The translations under genes were made by a program, and so were the position numbers. A stretch of 18,625 bases of DNA from positions 1 to 18,625 of the forward strand of contig JAAMPI010001153.1 in assembly GCA_013054445.1 (NCBI GenBank), read 5' to 3'. A model generated the notes under the pieces. The model made no database searches and was not told the origin of the DNA. It was given only the letters and a program-made list of their open reading frames with translations. This DNA is from Cudoniella acicularis. Its lineage: Eukaryota; Ascomycota; Leotiomycetes; Helotiales; Helotiaceae. Positions 1 to 7,899 of the stretch are shown here, in pieces (the first letter of the stretch is position 1; each line of letters starts with the position of its first letter).

Positions 1-178
1 AATAATACTAAGGAACCGACTTTAAACGACCTAATTAAGGAAGCTAGACCTATCTAGAGTAGGAATATATCTTTAGAACCCTAGGAAACCCCTCGAGTAG
101 CACGGGATATACGAAGATAGGCTAAGACGATTACCTGATTAGGCGAGCCTAATCTTCTAACTCGTTGTCTATTCTTTA

Positions 179-183
179 GGAAG
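179..183. repeat. left target-site duplication GGAAG of solo LTR
   Basis: GGAAG directly precedes the TG of the solo LTR and is repeated at 326-330. Confidence 0.75.
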
Positions 184-325
184 TGTTATAGATCTGGTTT
201 AGGGGTCCGGTCAGGACCGATCACGTGACCTCATATCGTATATATAACCTCGTTTCAGACCTCGCCTGAGCTCTTTATCTTAGTATTCTAAGTAATAGAA
301 CTACTTTACTGTTAGCGCTGTTATA
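184..325. mobile_element. solo LTR (142 bp) inside pogo/Fot frame
   Basis: The insert begins TGTTATAGATCTGG and ends CGCTGTTATA, the TG...CA pattern with the last C read as T, as RIP would cause. It is flanked by the perfect 5-bp duplication GGAAG at 179-183 and 326-330, the target-site size of LTR retrotransposons. Removing the LTR and one GGAAG restores a continuous transposase frame. No second LTR or internal sequence is present, so this is a solo LTR left by recombination. It contains CACGTGAC, a motif that recurs in the other LTRs of this window. Superfamily is not certain; Copia is plausible from the short length. Confidence 0.78.
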
Positions 326-330
326 GGAAG
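326..330. repeat. right target-site duplication GGAAG of solo LTR
   Basis: GGAAG directly follows the LTR end and matches 179-183. Confidence 0.75.
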
Positions 331-582
331 GTTATAAAAGGATTTAAGGAAAAGGACTATACTTTAATACAGGCAGAGCTTCGAATTAAATAGTTAGAAG
401 CTCGGGTTAAGTAGTTAGAGCCTAGTAAAAGATAGAAGGTTTAGACTAGTCTAAATTCTAAGTTTACGGACATTTAGGCTATTAAAGAGGCTTAGATCGA
501 TATAGGAGATCGTAGAATTAATAAGGAAGACTCTAATTCGTCTATAGAGTCTACTACTACGAGCGATTATATAGAAGTTTAA

Positions 583-829
583 GATTCGTAGAGTTAATAG
601 GGTTAGAAGAGGGTAGTCTAGAATTAAGCGAGGTGGCCTATTAGGGGGGGCACGGACTTACTACTTAAATATAGCTATAAATCTAATAGAAGAGATATCT
701 AAATATAATAGATATACTGTTTTAATTATATTAAAATCGGTCGTGATTTATAATCGTAATCGACGATTTAGGGCTCTTTAACTAGTTCTTATTTTTTATT
801 ATTACGTATACTTATAGATATATATAGCC
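583..829. other. non-coding RIP-type DNA between pogo remnant and mariner element
   Basis: No gene is visible. The first 70 bp probably are the 3' untranslated part of the pogo/Fot element; a G-run followed by GCACGGACTTACTACTTA near 648-672 could mark its terminal repeat, but the other end lies outside the window so this cannot be tested here. The rest is AT-rich unique-looking sequence up to the TA at which the mariner element starts. Confidence 0.4.
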
Positions 830-855
830 TACGAAGGCCCCGGTTAAAAGTCTAG
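830..855 (+). repeat. left terminal inverted repeat of Tc1/mariner element
   Basis: 26 bp starting TACGAAGGCCCCGGTTAAAA; exact reverse complement of 2715-2740. It contains no CpA or TpG, so RIP could not have changed it further. Confidence 0.88.
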
Positions 856-1089
856 ATAACGACCTACTTTTATACTATACCTTATATCACGTGCGTACGC
901 TAAAGCTTTTAGTAATATAGCGCTAAATATTAGCGAGTATCTACTATAATAATAGGCTTTAAGCCCCTGAAGCTATAGCGCTATATTCTGCGCTAGTAGA
1001 GGGGGGTAGCTACCCCGCCTAGAATTAAGGGGTCTTTCTAGTCTCTTACTTTTATTTTTATTTTTTTAATTAATATAATTATAGACTAT

Positions 1090-2600
1090 TACGAATATAA
1101 GGACTTAATATCGAGTAAAGGCTCTAGGCCTGATATTTTAACCCTATAAGACTTAGATAATAAGAATAGATCTAAGGCACCCCCCCCCTTCCGAGGCACC
1201 CCCCCTTTCTAAAGCACCCTCTAAAGCCTCTAAAGCTAAGAGGTCGAACAACTTAATTAGAGCTCGAATAATAGCCTTAACTCTCTTCGAATAACAAATC
1301 GAGTATAACCTTATTACTTAAAAGACAGGTATTAGTCGATCTAGCTATTATAAGTTTCGATTAAAGGTAATATTATATAGATAAGACCTAGCTCGTATTC
1401 TTAAAGTTTATTATATTAATAATAAAGAGAGGCCTAGGAGGCCTAAAACTAGTATTATAATAACTCTCTTTATTATCGATATAATAACTAAAAACTTAAC
1501 TACCTAGATATAGTCTTATAAGCGTATTACTAATATAGTTTCTAGGACTCCTAGGTAATAAAAGGTCTCTACTAGTATAATATATTATATTTTAAGAGAA
1601 AATAGATAGAGTATATATAAAAGGATAATAAAACCTAGCTTAATAGACGCTTAGATAAGAGTATACTATAACTAGTATATATAATATAAAGACTAGACAA
1701 TTAAAGACTAAAAGAAGGTGATCTTTTTAGACGAAACTAGTATATAATTAGGAAGAGTTCGTAGCCGAAGGAGGGTATAGAGGAAAAAAGAAGAGACGTT
1801 TTACCCTTATATTATTACTCGCTAGTAGAAAGGATTTAGTTAGTTTATATAATAGAGTTGTTTCTCTTAAAATAAGAAGGGTCTATATTATATATAAGAG
1901 CTAGAGATAAAGAATAAGAACGCTATATATAAAAAAAGACTTAGATAAGAAGAATAGAGATTAGTATAAGGCTAATAAAGAAGAGTAGGAACTTACTTAG
2001 TTGATTTATATACTTTATATAACTTGAAAACACCCTAGAAGAAGAGCTGTTTTCAAGTATACTAAAGAGACTAGGATATATATAATAAAAGAAGAGAAAG
2101 ATAGTATAAATTAATATAAGTATTAGATAAAGATCTTAATACCTCTCCTTATTCTATTTACGTAAGAGTATTAAAATAAAAGGCTTAATACTTTAGTTTA
2201 AGAAGACAATATACTATCTTATATATCACGATATTAGTAGGAAGTCTTTAATCTAGAAAACTCACTTAACCTAAATATAATTAAATATATTTAGATATAG
2301 ATAAAAAGAGAAACGATAAAACATAGACTAGTAACGTCTTAAAAGTAGCTAAAGAAGGACTAGATTAAGTATTAGAAGAATATATTATAAGAAAAAATCT
2401 AGATATAGATTAAGAGAATCCTAAAATATATATAAGAGGTAATTAAATATAAGGGTAATAACTTATATAAAGAGGGTCGAAAAAAGAGATAGTTAAAAAA
2501 GAGAATTTATTAAATTAGCTTATTATTTTAATAAGGTATCTTAAGACAGTAATAATATATCTTTAGCTATATAAGATATTAGCTAATCAGGAACATATAA
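1090..2600 (+). pseudogene. Tc1/mariner transposase relic
   Basis: Plus-strand frames show an N-terminal helix-turn-helix-like part near 1230-1400 (KTGISRSSYYKFRLK), then the first catalytic-Asp region at about 1716-1840: VIFLDETSI with the Asp codon at 1730-1732, followed by LGRVRSRRRV-stop-RKKEETFYP, where the stop is at an expected Trp. A later stretch near 2190-2215 reads LV-stop-EDN in another frame and fits the second catalytic Asp motif (QEDN-type). Stops are mostly TAG/TAA at expected Gln or Trp codons, plus at least one frame change. The third acidic residue was not confidently located. Exact ends are approximate. Confidence 0.75.
1176..1234 (+). repeat. imperfect C-rich short tandem repeat
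   Basis: Two copies of about 19 bp, each starting GGCACCCCCC (from 1176 and 1195), followed by a shorter GCACCCTCTAAAGCC unit and its variants. They lie just before the transposase N-terminal region; the C-runs persist because CpC is not a RIP target. Confidence 0.55.
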
Positions 2601-2714
2601 TTACTTTAGAGGCCCCTAAGAGACGCCTACGGGGTGCTATAGGGGCTAGAGGCCGTGCTTTAGCGCTATAACCCTATATTTATAATAAGAATTATATAAA
2701 ATACGCTATATTAC

Positions 2715-2740
2715 CTAGACTTTTAACCGGGGCCTTCGTA
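2715..2740 (-). repeat. right terminal inverted repeat of Tc1/mariner element
   Basis: 26 bp ending TTTTAACCGGGGCCTTCGTA; exact reverse complement of 830-855, with the TA target duplication at its outer end. Confidence 0.88.
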
Positions 2741-2965
2741 TAAAGCCTCGTATAACCTCTGTCTAATTGCCTATATATATACCTAGGCATATATATAAAC
2801 GCCTCTTACGTGAATGTCACGTGTCTAGTAAGGCTAGCTTTAAACATCTAAGAATAATTTATCTTTATACTTTTTTATACCTTTTTTAATATATCGACGG
2901 ATATTATATAGATCAAGATAATATTATTAATCGTCGAAGAGACTTACTAGACATAACTAACTCTA
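2741..2965. other. AT-rich non-coding spacer
   Basis: No gene is visible between the mariner element and the LTR element. It contains CACGTG at about 2818 and several TATATA runs; composition is RIP-like. Confidence 0.4.
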
Positions 2966-3142
2966 TATTACGGAGTTGGTTCACGTGACCTGTTCTATAC
3001 GTGACGGCGCTAGGCCTAGCGAGGGTTCGGGTAGAGGTTAAATACGTAATAGCTTCTCTCTTCTCCTTCTTCTCTTCTTCGTCGATTATTCTAAGGAATA
3101 GAATACTATTTAGTTTTAACTTCTCTTAAGTACTCTATAACA
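2966..3142 (+). repeat. LTR family X, complete copy
   Basis: 177 bp from TATTACGG to CTCTATAACA. Its 3' half is matched in inverted orientation at 13217-13330, which confirms the repeat and its end. Confidence 0.7.
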
Positions 3143-3717
3143 CTTTAGGTTCTACTTACTCGCCTCTATAAGTTAGTTCTACCGAATACGATTATAAAGA
3201 ATAGTAATAACAAGTAATATATAAGTTTATTTATTACTAGAAATAATAGGATTAGCCGGGCTAAATTCTAATACTAAATAAGTATCTTCTTTTCTTCGTC
3301 GTACTCTTTACGGCTATCCTAAGTAGTCTAAAATAGTTAATATAGTATTAAAGAAGATAATATCTCGAGGCTTATTATATAGAGGGTAAAAATAGTATAT
3401 TATTTAATAAAACCGTAAAAATACCCGAATAAGATTATTATAAAAAAGAAATAGATATTTATAAAATAAAATATAAAATATAATACGAGCTTAATTATTT
3501 TTATAAATAGTAATTAAAGAATAAAGATATAAAAAACTAAAAGATAATAATAATAGATTTTATATAATAATATTAAAATATAAAAGAATATTAAATAATA
3601 GATTAGTTATTAAGAAATAGAATAATATATATAAATTCTAAAATAAATTTATATTATCTTTTAATAATATAATCGATTATAAGTTTAGAGTTTTTAAAAA
3701 ATTCTATTTATATTATT

Positions 3718-3852
3718 TATTACGGCGTTAGTTTACGTGACCTGTTATATACGTGACGGCGCTAGGCCTAAACGAGGTTTCGGGTAGAGGTTAAATACGT
3801 AGCTACTTCGCCTTTCCCCTTCTTCTCTTCTTCGTCGATTATTCTAAGTAAT
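3718..3852 (+). repeat. LTR family X, copy interrupted by family Y
   Basis: It matches 2966-3100 with scattered differences, then stops at GTAAT (3848-3852), where family Y begins. The aligned X sequence is GGAAT, so GTAAT is likely the target duplication of the Y insertion. Confidence 0.68.
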
Positions 3853-4310
3853 TATTACGGCTCTATAAAGGTATTAGGGCCCTGACGTTACGTAAAGACG
3901 TATTTATAAGAAGGTGCTATATTATCGAAGAGACTAAGCTAAAGAGAGAAGAAGAGATTCTCCTAAAAGGAGAAGCTCTATTTAACTATATAAATAACGC
4001 TAGTAAGCGAAGTAGTCCGTAAGCGATTCCCTAGGATAGTGAGTTATTCGGTCAGTCGTTAAGTTATTAAATCGACGAGCGTCGAATCAAGTTATTAAGT
4101 CGACTATTATTAAGTTAATCTATCCTAGCGCTAAGGCGTTGACGAACTAGGTCTATAACATTACCCCTCCCCTTCTAAAAAAGCTTGCCCTTAAGCGTAT
4201 AAGAAGTGCTATATCGTCGTCTAGCTCGTCGTACGAGTCTCTGCCTTCTTCCTATGCCTTAATCTATTCTACTAGCTCCTAGGAGGTCCTAGTTATACTG
4301 AGATCATTGG
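3853..4310 (-). mobile_element. 3' end of a Gypsy-like retrotransposon (LTR family Y), minus strand
   Basis: On the minus strand the order is a short coding-like tail (4310 to about 4175), a purine-rich tract AGAAGGGGAGGGG directly followed by TAA, then an LTR starting TGTTATAGACC at 4160. A polypurine tract next to the 3' LTR is the expected order. The LTR runs to 3853 (about 308 bp) and its far end reads TATTACGG in plus orientation. The element is inserted in LTR X and its remaining body is lost at about 4305, where normal unique DNA begins. The first 110 bp of this LTR recur at 13331-13440. Gypsy assignment is by layout and the AAGCTTTTTTAGAAGGGGAG end, not by an intact protein. Confidence 0.62.
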
Positions 4311-4379
4311 TTGAGATGAGTATCGCATTGTCTATTTATACATTACATCATACATAGTCCGACCTCCTACGCCATCAAT

Positions 4380-4451
4380 GCAAAGCATTTGTTGCCTGAT
4401 GCTGTCAACCTACTCCACTGTTAACGTAAAGCATTTGTTATCTGTTGCTCT
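4380..4451. repeat. short direct repeat across the regulator gene's stop codon
   Basis: AAAGCATTTGTTGCCTGATGCT (from 4382) recurs with few changes from 4428 (AAAGCATTTGTTATCTGTTGCT), about 46 bp apart. The second copy encodes the last codons of the Zn2Cys6 gene and the first lies just beyond its stop, so the 3' end of the gene was partly duplicated. Confidence 0.6.
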
Positions 4452-6715
4452 TCATGTTTAAATGCACCCGTCTCGCTATGTCCCAAATCCCAGTCTATTG
4501 TAGACCAGTCCAAGTGATCCATATCAAGATCATAATATGTGGGATAGTCGGGAAATCCGATGTCCACGGTAGGGCATGATTGCCCAGCGCCATGACTGCC
4601 TGCGTCTGGCGTTAGTAGTGCTAAGCTGTGTCGAATGGACGATACAAGCTGCGGCGTCTCCAGCAGTTCCCCTGATTGCCGGTATGCTACCTCGCGGGCT
4701 TCCCATGCCTGGAGGATCATGTTCGTCAAAAGTTTGAAGAAGATGTTCGTTACAGACAGAATCTCAAGAAGAGCGTGGCAGTTATCATTCATAACTTCCC
4801 AGGCATCTGTAGCTTGGGCACTCATTGGTCGCCATTTTAGGTGTTGGATTATCTGAATGTATCCTATGAAAGGGAAGTAAGAATGCACCATCCAGATGAA
4901 GCCTTTAGTAAGGGGCGAGGCCATAAGCTTTGTGTTACATTCAAGCATGCGGAGCGCGTAAGAGAGGGCCGCATCGCGCTGACTCTCAGCCTGATGCAAG
5001 GGTGAGCCAGAATATCTGAAGTGGTGTTCCACCAAACGGTATTTCGCAAGATTTCCTCGTGTTGTCCAAATGGTCATGAAGTGGAGTGCATTATCCGGGT
5101 CGCAGAATTTGAGGCATTTGTCTTCGATCGTCTTCGCAAAGCTGTCCATCTCAGCGCCTTCAGTGTCCTGCTGAGCCTCTGTCTTGATGGGCCTTAGGCC
5201 CGGACCAAAAAAGCCAAGGTGGAACTTGGTGTGGCGAACGAAATCCGCAAGCTCACTGCGGCAAACGGCGAAAAGAACGTCAGTCAACTTCCCCTGGACC
5301 TGTGGAGACTCTTTCATCTCTTCTCGAAGATCCGAGTCGTTTACGGTGAGAGGAACTCTGCAGTCCCACGTAGGAAGTAGCGATGTGGCGTGCAAGTCGG
5401 CCATTTCTCCAATGCGAGCATCGAAAAGTATAAGCGACCACCAAAGCCTTCGGCCCATTTCAGCCTCGAGGGCGGAGCTTTTAGCTAAGATAGCTTCGCT
5501 ATGAATGCCCATGCGTTGCCCAATACGAACGGCAATACCAAGCATAGAGGACAGAGATTGAGGAGCTGTGGTAGGCCTGACCGAGACCTATCATTGTTAG
5601 AAAGAGTGAGTATACATAGCCAATATACTTACTAGATAGAGGTATAACGCCGTCAAGCAGTCGCGATTAGTACTCCGCATAAAGCGACTATTTAGCAGAG
5701 CCTGCTGACAGCCGAGTTGGAACTTCGCCAAGAGATCCACCCTGGACGACGCAAACATAGCTCGGCAACCATCCTCGGTGAGGCTTGTAATAGCCATGCA
5801 ATAAATGCCAAACATGAGCGCCTCTAATTCGGGCTTGATTGTCAAGACATTAGTAGCGGCCTCTATCATCCGTTTTTGCAGGCTGGGTGTGTGGGTGACT
5901 TTCAGCAGCGGGTCGACGTTATCGAGGTAGAGCTGCCACAGTTGAAATATCTGAAGTGGTTGGGGGTGCAAGGTATACATGTCGACGATCGTCTGGTGCG
6001 AACCAAAACCGAATAGTAGGTGGTCATCATTCTCGATTGCTTGATCCCATGCCTTCTTGAATACAACCCCACGTACTTCATCATCCGAAGAATCGCCATC
6101 AGTGCAGTCACGGAACTATTCCAACTGTTAGTCAACAGGACATAGATAAACATAGTGATAAATTTACCTCTTGATTCATGGTGTGCAACATGCGCCTAGG
6201 GTATTTCTGTTAGCTAATGATAGAACATGAAAGGAACTCTTGGAGAGCGCGCACTTAGCCTCACGCACTCTCGGTCTCTCCGAAGTGGTGGTTGCTGCGG
6301 GAGACGACACAGCCACCGTGCTTGTTCCGGGCTCATCGTTGGAATCATGGGAGGCCTCGACGTGGAAGTCAGGAGGCTCCTTCTGTACTGCCGCATTGCG
6401 ATGTGGGTCACGTGGGTGAAGGGGTTCAAACTTGATATTGTGCTGGTTGAGGAGGTCCTCGTACTTGCGAAGACGGTCGAGTAGTTCTCTCTCTGGAAAA
6501 CGAGGCTTTCGGCGGCGCTGGATCTGGCTTGCTGGGACACACTGCACGCGGGCCTTGACGCAAGTTGCACAGGGATGTTTGTGATCACACCTGACCTTCC
6601 GCTGCTGGCAAAGCACACAGGCCTGCTGGCGCCGCGGCCGTGGCCTCGTATCCTCAGCTTGGGGAGAATGGGAGGCGGAGGCGGGAGGCTCTCCTGTGGC
6701 TGGCAGCGTCGACAT
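4421..6715 (-). CDS. Zn2Cys6 fungal transcription factor
   Basis: A nuclear DNA-binding regulator of the Gal4 class. The best model has four exons (6715-6269, 6206-6168, 6115-5633, 5587-4421) and gives 711 aa. The introns are GT-AG of 62, 52 and 45 nt with CTAAC-like branch sites, all in phase 0. Residues 33-59 form the zinc cluster with Cys33, 36, 43, 49, 52 and 59, followed by a basic linker (RRRKPR) and a short coiled-coil-like helix (LDRLRKYEDLLNQ). The middle part, with LHPQPLQIFQLWQLYL, RIGQRMGIH and EMGRRLWWSL, is the usual fungal-specific transcription-factor domain. The C-terminus is acidic and aromatic (DMDHLDWSTIDWDLG), suggesting an activation segment. A start 27 codons upstream (6796) is possible; the ATG at 6715 was preferred because it begins the better-conserved part. 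Frame and splice sites look intact despite lying 115 bp from a RIP block. Its targets are unknown. Confidence 0.88.
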
Positions 6716-7001
6716 CCTCAGCGCGTGGTGTCCAGGCGAAGGGGTGTTAGTGTTGGTCGGAGATAACGAAGACAAAGCACAGGAGAGCACGAGCACCTAC
6801 TAGCTTGAGCTCGGGCGCACGTGATATCTGCCATCCCCACTACTGTTACCTAGGTATTCACCGTGCACAAACGGAGGAGTGCATGCTGAGGCTCTGCTCT
6901 GCCGGAGGCTCTGGCTCGGATACTTCGCCGTGCAGTGCCAGTGGTGATGCTGAAACCAGGGACTGCACACCTGTCGTGCGTGTGGCGCAGGCTCACGGAG
7001 T
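6716..7001 (-). promoter_or_regulatory. upstream region of the Zn2Cys6 gene
   Basis: No independent gene is convincing here. It carries normal CA/TG content, a CACGTGA motif near 6820, and the alternative upstream start of the regulator at 6796. It is bounded on the far side by an LTR-like sequence, which therefore sits about 290 bp from the preferred start. Confidence 0.4.
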
Positions 7002-7213
7002 TGTTACGGTTTCATATCACGTGCAACCCCAGGTTTGAGGCTCGGCTGCGACCAATGGGAACGGCACAGAGAACCAGGGTCCTAAGCCACGAGTTATCAC
7101 GCGACGTGTCACGTGACATAAGCGGGTGGACAGGATAACGTACTTTATACCCAGTTTCGTGTTATTTTCGTGTATTATTTCTATTAAAACCTTAATAACT
7201 CAACAACTATACA
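7002..7213 (+). repeat. LTR-like repeat, family W, copy 1
   Basis: It starts TGTTACGGTTTC and ends near CAACAACTATACA. It shares GAGGCTCGGCTGCGAC, GTCCTAAG, GTGTCACGTGA and GACATAAGCGG with 12933-13060 in the same order, with a 19-bp insertion after CCAATGGGA in this copy. Boundaries are inferred from TG...CA; no target duplication was found. It is little RIPed compared with 1-4305. Confidence 0.55.
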
Positions 7214-7560
7214 TAATTATATAGTTTCAAATATAGGAAATAGTGTATTAGTGTCCTAGGTATATACGAGCACTATATGGTAATGATCTACAAATACTAT
7301 ACTTAGGTAGCGCGCGTCGAACTGATTAGACCTAAACTAGTTTAATTCTAATATCTCCTACCTCCTGCTCAATTACTTCTAAATTACGACCCTCTAGTAC
7401 CTCTATAGGTATTAAAACTCCTCCTCTACCCACCTACGACTTCTTTTACACGCGTTTCTTCTATATTTTCTCGCTTACGGCCTATAATGTCTTGTTTTCG
7501 GCCGTATATAGTGTTTACGGATTATATAGCTAGCAACCTTTAACTAGCTAGTAGTAACCT
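7214..7560. other. AT-rich segment with a possible coding remnant on the minus strand
   Basis: No intact gene. On the minus strand about 30 codons ending at 7332 read without a stop (GGVLIPIEVLEGRNLEV and on to GDIRIKLV), and a basic stretch in a different frame precedes it up to about 7500. This may be a retroelement or gene relic; no family was recognised. CA/TG are scarce, so it is probably also RIPed. Confidence 0.3.
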
Positions 7561-7582
7561 ATTCGCGATTCCCGGGTCAAGT

Positions 7583-7616
7583 GCGCAAAAAGCGAGTTCG
7601 CGCAAAAGGCGGGTTC
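7583..7616 (+). repeat. 17-bp tandem duplication in a GC-rich island
   Basis: GCGCAAAAAGCGAGTTC (7583-7599) is followed immediately by GCGCAAAAGGCGGGTTC (7600-7616), two A-to-G differences, then a partial third start (GCGAAC). The island 7560-7740 is rich in CpG and GCGC, unlike the AT-rich DNA on both sides. Confidence 0.65.
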
Positions 7617-7740
7617 GCGAACACCAAAATGCGACCGCGCCCCGCATCGGTCCCCAAACCCTCTAAAAACATGCGCAAACCCTTTTTAACTCACTGTGAG
7701 CAAACGCGCCTAGCAAACAAGTTGTTGCGAGCGCGCTGTC

Positions 7741-7899
7741 GTGATTAATTAAGGTCGTCGTCGTTCCTTACGACTATTCCGAAAAGCGTAAATGTCTACA
7801 TCATGTGACCTACTCCTATCGTTTAATTATTTTGTTCTAAAAATATATGTAAACTCTTCCTTATTTATAAATGACCCAAGACAAGACTAACTAAGCTGA
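7741..7899. other. short AT-rich spacer
   Basis: No gene seen. The DNA becomes ordinary towards 7860, and the patatin-type reading frame opens after a TGA at 7897-7899. Confidence 0.35.

Larger units (their letters stand above)
1..582 (+). pseudogene. pogo/Fot-type DDE transposase, degenerate 3' end
   Basis: Reading frame 1 from the first base to a TAA at 580-582 gives a C-terminal tail typical of fungal pogo/Fot transposases: a segment reading TPRVARDIRR, then a coiled-coil-like stretch reading QAELRIK-stop-LEARVK-stop-LEPSKR, then NSKFTDI and an acidic end. The internal stops are nearly all TAG where Gln is expected, which fits RIP. The frame is split by an inserted LTR at 184-330 (LTR plus one target duplication, 147 bp, a multiple of three), so frame 1 resumes exactly after it. 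The catalytic DDE core would lie left of the window. Family assignment rests on recognising the conserved tail; no product is expected. Confidence 0.75.
830..2740 (+). mobile_element. Tc1/mariner-family DNA transposon, RIP-inactivated
   Basis: A 1911-bp element bounded by perfect 26-bp inverted repeats (830-855 and 2715-2740) that begin TACGAAGGCCCCGG and end CCGGGGCCTTCGTA. The outermost TA on each side is the expected Tc1/mariner TA target duplication. Inside lies a plus-strand transposase relic with the family's catalytic-region motifs. The body is saturated with C-to-T and G-to-A changes and stops, so it cannot be autonomous. Size, TA target and TIRs agree with the family. Confidence 0.85.
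2966..3852 (+). mobile_element. short LTR element, family X (two LTRs, 575-bp interior)
   Basis: The 5' repeat 2966-3142 and the 3' repeat 3718-3852 are the same sequence in direct orientation. Both start TATTACGG (TGTTACGG before RIP) and share ACGTGACGGCGCTAGGCCTA, GGGTAGAGGTTAAATACGTA and TTCTTCGTCGATTATTCTAA. The first copy ends CTCTATAACA, so the LTR is TG...CA and 177 bp. The interior, 3143-3717, is only 575 bp, very AT-rich and without a recognisable frame. It is either a terminal-repeat-in-miniature (TRIM-like) element or an internally deleted Copia-like element. The right LTR is cut at 3852 by the Gypsy-like insertion. Confidence 0.65.
1..4305. other. RIP-mutated AT-rich repeat block
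   Basis: Nearly all of this stretch lacks CpA and TpG dinucleotides while TpA is abundant; 1381-1440, 2401-2460 and 3421-3480, for example, contain no CA and no TG at all. CpC, CpT and CpG cytosines survive, including long C runs near 1180. This is the known signature of repeat-induced point mutation (CpA to TpA on both strands) in ascomycetes. Recognisable transposase frames inside are interrupted by stops mostly where Gln (CAG/CAA) or Trp (TGG) codons would be expected. Normal CA/TG content returns abruptly near 4305. Confidence 0.85.

Noticed and set aside
6227..6484. 85-codon plus-strand open frame opposite the regulator
   Set aside because: It lies wholly opposite exons 1-2 and intron 1 of the Zn2Cys6 gene, has no motif, and is explained by that gene's coding bias.
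6805..7138. Two overlapping plus-strand open frames (77 and 67 codons)
   Set aside because: They run through the regulator's upstream region into the LTR-like repeat, show no family motif, and overlap each other; chance frames are the simpler reading.
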